A DNA stretch of 9,934 nt from Bacteroidia bacterium. GTDB taxonomy: Bacteria; Bacteroidota; Bacteroidia; Bacteroidales; UBA12481. The stretch spans positions 1 to 9,934 of the forward strand of contig JAPLDV010000271.1 of assembly GCA_026391235.1 (NCBI GenBank), in the 5' to 3' direction. A program made the translations under genes and the position numbers. Positions 6,621 through 9,934 of this stretch are shown in pieces (the first letter of the stretch is position 1; each line of letters opens with the position of its first letter). The notes under the pieces were generated by a model. It was not told the DNA's origin, searched no databases, and worked only from the letters and a program-made list of their open reading frames with translations.

Positions 6621-6929
6621 ATGAAATTGTTAAAAAACTTGATATTTTATATAATCCTGACATTCAGCAATATGCTGAGTTTGGAGATGTGTTTGATTGC
6701 ACTACTTGATCATCAGCAGGTTAGAATTGAAAATGCTTCAAAACAATCTGAATCAGATGTTTCCACCACCTCCGAAATCGATATCGATCATGATGATATA
6801 CGGAACTTCAGCCCCCTCCGGCCATTTGATTTAATGGATCTGAAGTCTGTCAGAATCATCAATAAGTCAATAAATTTTTCAGGCAATACCAGCTCAGCTG
6901 TTTGGCTTCCTCCCAAGCTTTCCTGCTAA
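6621..6929 (+). CDS. Small exported or membrane-anchored protein of unknown function
   Basis: This 102-residue protein has a basic start (MKLLKN) and a hydrophobic stretch from about 7 to 28 that could be a signal peptide or an N-terminal anchor. An acidic, Ser/Asp-rich middle follows (SESDVSTTSEIDIDHDD), and the C-terminus ends VWLPPKLSC. I do not recognise the family. It is believed to be a gene because it sits directly behind the strong promoter at 6583-6612, has a plausible signal region, and has AT-rich composition like its neighbours. The promoter is so close that the mRNA would be nearly leaderless if translation begins at 6621. In-frame ATGs at 6672 and 6687 are alternatives but would lose the basic n-region. 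Confidence 0.6.
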   Translation: MKLLKNLIFYIILTFSNMLSLEMCLIALLDHQQVRIENASKQSESDVSTTSEIDIDHDDIRNFSPLRPFDLMDLKSVRIINKSINFSGNTSSAVWLPPKLSC

Positions 6930-6963
6930 TATCTTCGCGCTTTTACCTTTTTTTTTATTATCG

Positions 6964-6979
6964 GGCAATTAATATTGCC
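6964..6979. promoter_or_regulatory. Perfect inverted repeat GGCAAT-TAAT-ATTGCC, possible operator or hairpin
   Basis: A 6-base perfect stem with a 4-base loop lies between the two small genes, 31 bases before the ATG at 7010. A run of T precedes it on the plus strand, and none follows on either strand, so it does not read as an intrinsic terminator. The AT-rich direct extension AATTAATTAA follows. It could be a binding site for a dimeric regulator or an RNA hairpin in the leader. Nothing else confirms this. Confidence 0.35.
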
Positions 6980-7009
6980 AATTAATTAAACTAATTTATT
7001 CCAAAAACA

Positions 7010-7324
7010 ATGGGACATCATAATTATTCTGAACACGGACATAATAGTCACAGACCTGGAGGGTTTAACGGTTATTACGGGCATCAAGGTCATAATGAAC
7101 ATAATAAGTGGATAACTATTCTTGACAGGATCAGGAGCAATAGAAAGTTGAAATTGCTTATTATATCGGCCGGAATTATTATTTTATTTATCATTATTCT
7201 ACTGGTTGTATTACTTTTCCCCTTAATCTTCAAACTTTTCAATTTTATCATGCAGAACGGATTGAAGGGAGCGTGGGAGTCGATTACGGGATTTGCCGAC
7301 AAATTGTGGGGTGGCTCAAAATAA
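7010..7324 (+). CDS. Histidine-rich single-pass membrane protein, unknown function
   Basis: The protein has 104 residues. The first 32 carry eight His among Gly, Asn, Ser and Tyr (His 3, 4, 9, 11, 14, 25, 28, 31), followed by a basic stretch (RIRSNRKLK, 40-48) and one long hydrophobic segment (about 49-77). A short amphipathic tail ends with LKGAWESITGFADKLWGGSK. Positive-inside logic puts the His-rich N-terminus in the cytoplasm. A His-rich tail may bind metal ions such as Ni, Zn or Cu, but this is only composition. Small Bacteroidota membrane proteins with a similar NG-K-G...ITGF-DKLW ending seem familiar, though I cannot name a family. It probably shares the promoter at 6583-6612 and is followed by a likely terminator. 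Confidence 0.75.
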   Translation: MGHHNYSEHGHNSHRPGGFNGYYGHQGHNEHNKWITILDRIRSNRKLKLLIISAGIIILFIIILLVVLLFPLIFKLFNFIMQNGLKGAWESITGFADKLWGGSK

Positions 7325-7348
7325 TCCTGAACACCTGACTTCCCTGAA

Positions 7349-7383
7349 ACCCGATACCTGATACCCGACACCCGATACCCTAT
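7349..7383 (+). repeat. Tandem heptamer array, unit ACCCGAT, five copies
   Basis: Five adjacent 7-base units read ACCCGAT, ACCTGAT, ACCCGAC, ACCCGAT, ACCCTAT. Looser relatives (ACCTGAC at 7333-7339, TCCCTGA at 7341-7347) precede them. Its 3' units provide the left arms of the terminator hairpin that follows. The sequence differs from the GTCACTC array, but the period is the same. Confidence 0.8.
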
Positions 7384-7408
7384 ATCGGTTATAAGTTGTC
7401 GGTTTTTT
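7365..7408 (+). terminator. Likely rho-independent terminator after the histidine-rich protein gene
   Basis: Nested inverted repeats are followed by six T (7403-7408). The inner stem is CCGATA (7372-7377) with TATCGG (7383-7388), loop CCCTA. The outer stem is CCGACA (7365-7370) with TGTCGG (7397-7402), separated by a bulge of one base on one side and eight on the other. The T-run directly abuts the outer stem. It would end transcription from the 6583 promoter and insulate nupG, starting 38 bases later. Confidence 0.55.
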
Positions 7409-7445
7409 CACTAGTTTTAGCACCCTGAAAGCTGAAACAGAAGCT

Positions 7446-8717
7446 ATGGGTATCAGGAATCGTTTGGCAGTGATGAATTTCCTGCAGTTTTTTGTATGGG
7501 GTTCATGGTTGATTTCTTTGGGCGGCTATCTGGGTATATCACTGCATTTTACGGGAGGGCAGATCGGCGTAATATACGCCACGATGGGAATTGCATCCTT
7601 GTTTATGCCAGGCTTGCTCGGAATCGTTGCCGACAGATGGATGAATGCCGAAAAGGTTCTGGGGATTTGCCATATAACCGGTGCAGGTTTGCTGTTTTTG
7701 GCATCAACTGCCCGGGATCCGGTGCTGATGTACTGGATCATGTTGTTCAACGCGATGGCTTATATGCCCACTATTGCACTGAATAATTCCGTTTCCTACA
7801 GTGTGCTCGGGCAAAAAGGTTATGATGTGATTAAAACTTTTCCACCGATACGCGTTTGGGGAACCATCGGGTTTATTTGCGCAATGTGGGTGGTGGATCT
7901 ATTTGGCTGGTCGCAAAGCCCAATGCAATTATATATCAGTTCGATATCTGCAATGTGCCTGGGAATTTACGCCTTTACCATGCCGGCCTGTCCACCGGCC
8001 AAAGCCCAAAGGAAGGGCTCCTGGGTTTCAGCTTTCGGATTGGATGCATTCGTTCTCTTTAAGCGGCGTAGAATGGCGATCTTCTTTATTTTCGCCATGC
8101 TTTTGGGAGCAGCCCTGCAGATTACCAATACTTTTGGCGGACAATTTCTCCAGGAATTCTCATCGATCAGTGAATATGCTGATTCTTTTGCTGTCCGTCA
8201 CCCAGGTGTTTTAATGTCAGTTTCACAGATATCGGAAACACTCTTTATCCTGACGATTCCTTTCTTTTTACGCCGGTTCGGCATTAAAAAAATTATGCTG
8301 CTCAGTATTTTCGGCTGGGTATTTAGGTTTGGCCTGTTCGGACTTGGCAATCCGGGAAGCGGTCTTATTCTCCTCAATCTTTCGATGCTCATTTACGGTA
8401 TGGCTTTCGATTTCTTCAATATTTCAGGTTCGCTATTTGTCGAAACCGAGACTGACCCCAAAATACGCGCCAGTGCGCAGGGGCTTTTCATGATCATGAC
8501 AAATGGCATGGGTGCATTTATCGGGGGAACGTGCAGCGGGTGGGTGGTCGATCATTTCACCTCCGGCGGTTCCAAAGACTGGCAAAGCATCTGGTTCGTT
8601 TTCGCCGGATATGCTCTTGCTCTCGGCGTTGCTTTCCTATTGGTTTTCAGATACAAACATGAACCGCAGACATGTGACACCCGTTCCAATCAGTTCTTGA
8701 AATCGAACCAGAAATAG
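7446..8717 (+). CDS. nupG: NupG-type nucleoside:H+ symporter (MFS)
   Basis: The 423-residue protein aligns along its whole length with E. coli NupG (418 residues), sharing LQFFVWGSWL, MGIASLFMPGLLGIVAD, AYMPTIALNN, FPPIRVWGTIGF, GLDAFVLFK, RRMAIFFIFAMLLGA, SQISETLFILTIPFFL, FDFFNISGSLFVE and RASAQGLFMIMTNG. It should have 12 membrane helices in the inner membrane and import purine and pyrimidine nucleosides with protons. Residues I recall as lining the NupG substrate site are all present at matching positions: R136, T140, F143, Q225, N228, Q261 and E264. The hydrophilic loop (about 181-205) and polar C-terminus are typical. The start ATG at 7446 lies 38 bases after a likely terminator, and no strong promoter or SD is visible there; TAGTTTTA at 7412-7419 is a weak -7 candidate. 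No nucleoside-catabolism gene is adjacent. The last 28 bases overlap the opposite-strand gene. Confidence 0.95.
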   Translation: MGIRNRLAVMNFLQFFVWGSWLISLGGYLGISLHFTGGQIGVIYATMGIASLFMPGLLGIVADRWMNAEKVLGICHITGAGLLFLASTARDPVLMYWIMLFNAMAYMPTIALNNSVSYSVLGQKGYDVIKTFPPIRVWGTIGFICAMWVVDLFGWSQSPMQLYISSISAMCLGIYAFTMPACPPAKAQRKGSWVSAFGLDAFVLFKRRRMAIFFIFAMLLGAALQITNTFGGQFLQEFSSISEYADSFAVRHPGVLMSVSQISETLFILTIPFFLRRFGIKKIMLLSIFGWVFRFGLFGLGNPGSGLILLNLSMLIYGMAFDFFNISGSLFVETETDPKIRASAQGLFMIMTNGMGAFIGGTCSGWVVDHFTSGGSKDWQSIWFVFAGYALALGVAFLLVFRYKHEPQTCDTRSNQFLKSNQK

Positions 8718-9934
8718 AAGTCATTCGGCCAGCTCGGTTCTCCTTCAGCCATTCCGGAGAGCGGAAAAGAGATTTGCGGAGAAGTATACCGCATCGTCCC
8801 TGAGTAAAACGTATAATCAGCGGCGGGAACCGACAGCCTCCTGAATGACAGCTGTAGCCCATTTAATACTACTTCGACCGGCAAATCATTCAGTTTGAAT
8901 TTAATGTCCAGGTTCAAGGATTTGATTTCGCATTCTGCCGAGGTGACTTTAGTGCCATCATCGCTGAAGTTAAGTATCAGGGAATGGTAGTCGATGTTGC
9001 CATTGTTAAAGTCTATTTTTCCCTTAACCGTCAAAACATTCCCAGTCCAAATGGCCGATTCGATTTGGTTATAGGCGGAATAAAAGGCAAAAGCTGAAGC
9101 AAACGTCTTTTCTTTGTTGCCGTCCTGATGGTCATTGTATTTCACAATGAACGTGTTTCGAAAACCCAATACAGGCATTTTGTGCAAAACTTCCGGCGGA
9201 ATTCCGACAAAGAAATTCTTTGGTTCACTGGTTAAACCTTCTGATTCAATGGTAATTGCGATGTTCCCTTTCAGTGCCGGCATGTCAATGGTAAGCTTGT
9301 CTGCCGGTATTCCCTGGCCGCCACTGTTAGTTATTGGCACCGTATTTCCGTTTACTTTAACGAAGGTTTTGGATGGATCAGCCGACCAGTTTTTTCCGAA
9401 AATGGAGATTGTTTTTGACCATTTATCATATCCGCCCCAGGGCGAGTAGCCGGGAAACGCCTTCGTTCCGATAAAGGTTCCTAAAGAATCGATCACCGGT
9501 GGGCTTTTTATTAATTCAAAATCAATTTTATTACTGGCAACCTGACTGATTATGACCTGGACAGGTCCGCTGGAAGCACCGTCAGGAACCGTAAAATCAA
9601 TTTGGGTTCTGGTCCAGGATTTCAGATATTTAAGAAGGTTAACAGCCTGATTATTAATGTATATTGAAGAAGAAGTTCCATTGCCCAGATTTGATCCCCG
9701 GATACTGACATCCTCACCCACTTTTGCTTTTTGCGGAATAATAGCCGAAATATAGGGTTGCGTGTTGAAGCTGAAACTTATCGAAGCCGTTCCGTTATCA
9801 TCTTTGGTTTTATTTATACAAACAACTTCCATCCATTCCTGAGTATCGGATAATTCAACGATAATGCTGTCATTTTGATTAAGTTCTTTAATAAAGTTTG
9901 TGGTACCGTTTCTTTGCATTTTGTAAGCCAGCAC
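8690..9934 (-). CDS. IPT/TIG-repeat exported protein, N-terminus beyond right edge
   Basis: The minus strand is open for 414 codons from the window edge to TGA at 8690-8692, so the start and any signal peptide are outside. Two immunoglobulin-like IPT/TIG domains are visible: about residues 60-142 (PYISAIIPQKAKVGEDVSIRGSNLG, then VPDGASSGPVQV) and 146-244 (PPVIDSLG, KTISIFGKNWS, VKVNGNTV, LTSEPKNFFVG). Residues 250-414 form another region rich in predicted beta strands, which I do not recognise (TVKGKIDFNNGNIDYHSLILNFSDDG, ending FYFWFDFKN). In Bacteroidota such proteins are often lipoproteins or surface proteins, some of them glycan-binding subunits next to SusCD pairs. No SusCD genes are in view, so that role is a guess. 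No type IX sorting domain is at the C-terminus. It converges on nupG with a 28-base overlap. Confidence 0.85.
   Translation of the reverse strand: MLAYKMQRNGTTNFIKELNQNDSIIVELSDTQEWMEVVCINKTKDDNGTASISFSFNTQPYISAIIPQKAKVGEDVSIRGSNLGNGTSSSIYINNQAVNLLKYLKSWTRTQIDFTVPDGASSGPVQVIISQVASNKIDFELIKSPPVIDSLGTFIGTKAFPGYSPWGGYDKWSKTISIFGKNWSADPSKTFVKVNGNTVPITNSGGQGIPADKLTIDMPALKGNIAITIESEGLTSEPKNFFVGIPPEVLHKMPVLGFRNTFIVKYNDHQDGNKEKTFASAFAFYSAYNQIESAIWTGNVLTVKGKIDFNNGNIDYHSLILNFSDDGTKVTSAECEIKSLNLDIKFKLNDLPVEVVLNGLQLSFRRLSVPAADYTFYSGTMRYTSPQISFPLSGMAEGEPSWPNDFYFWFDFKN

Noticed and set aside
6945..6960. T-rich run as a terminator after the gene at 6621
   Set aside because: No GC-rich hairpin precedes it; the nearby inverted repeat at 6964-6979 lies after the T-run.

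Overview
The window (9,934 bases) looks like chromosomal DNA of a member of the Bacteroidota, probably an environmental one. Supporting signs are promoter boxes of the TAnnTTTG type, AT-rich leaders without clear Shine-Dalgarno sequences, a Tat-dependent TldD precursor with a lipobox, an IPT/TIG-repeat surface-type protein, and an exported family 2 glycoside hydrolase. No rRNA, tRNA, CRISPR array, prophage or transposase gene was found.

Layout from left to right. Positions 1-1643 (minus) hold the N-terminal 547 codons of a secreted GH2 enzyme that runs off the left edge. Divergent from it is a small predicted lipoprotein with an ABM fold (1827-2243). Positions 2449-3926 hold a tldD gene that is broken in the middle, followed by an intact tldE (3953-5287). 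A GT4-type glycosyltransferase lies on the minus strand (5395-6534). Behind a good Bacteroidota-type promoter come two small plus-strand genes: an unrecognised exported or membrane peptide (6621-6929) and a histidine-rich single-pass membrane protein (7010-7324). A nucleoside/proton symporter very close to E. coli NupG follows (7446-8717). It overlaps tail to tail with a minus-strand IPT/TIG protein that runs off the right edge (8690-9934).

The genes do not form one obvious pathway. The only tight functional pair is tldD-tldE, whose products form a metalloprotease in other bacteria. Here the TldD reading frame is interrupted between its HExxxH motif and its metal-binding cysteine, with about 58 bases missing compared with the family, so a working protease is doubtful unless this is an assembly error. 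The other genes are ordinary housekeeping or accessory functions: polysaccharide breakdown, nucleoside uptake and surface glycan synthesis.

The most unusual material is intergenic. Two palindromic element families, one with an AGACGCA/TGCGTCT stem and one with a GGTCATCCC head and a small hairpin, each occur once upstream and once downstream of tldDE, so they bracket the pair. One copy supplies the tldE stop codon. Three intergenic regions also carry short tandem arrays with a 7-base period but different unit sequences, and one array provides the arms of a likely transcription terminator before nupG. No new multi-gene system is evident. The repeat architecture and the tldD lesion are the points most worth checking.
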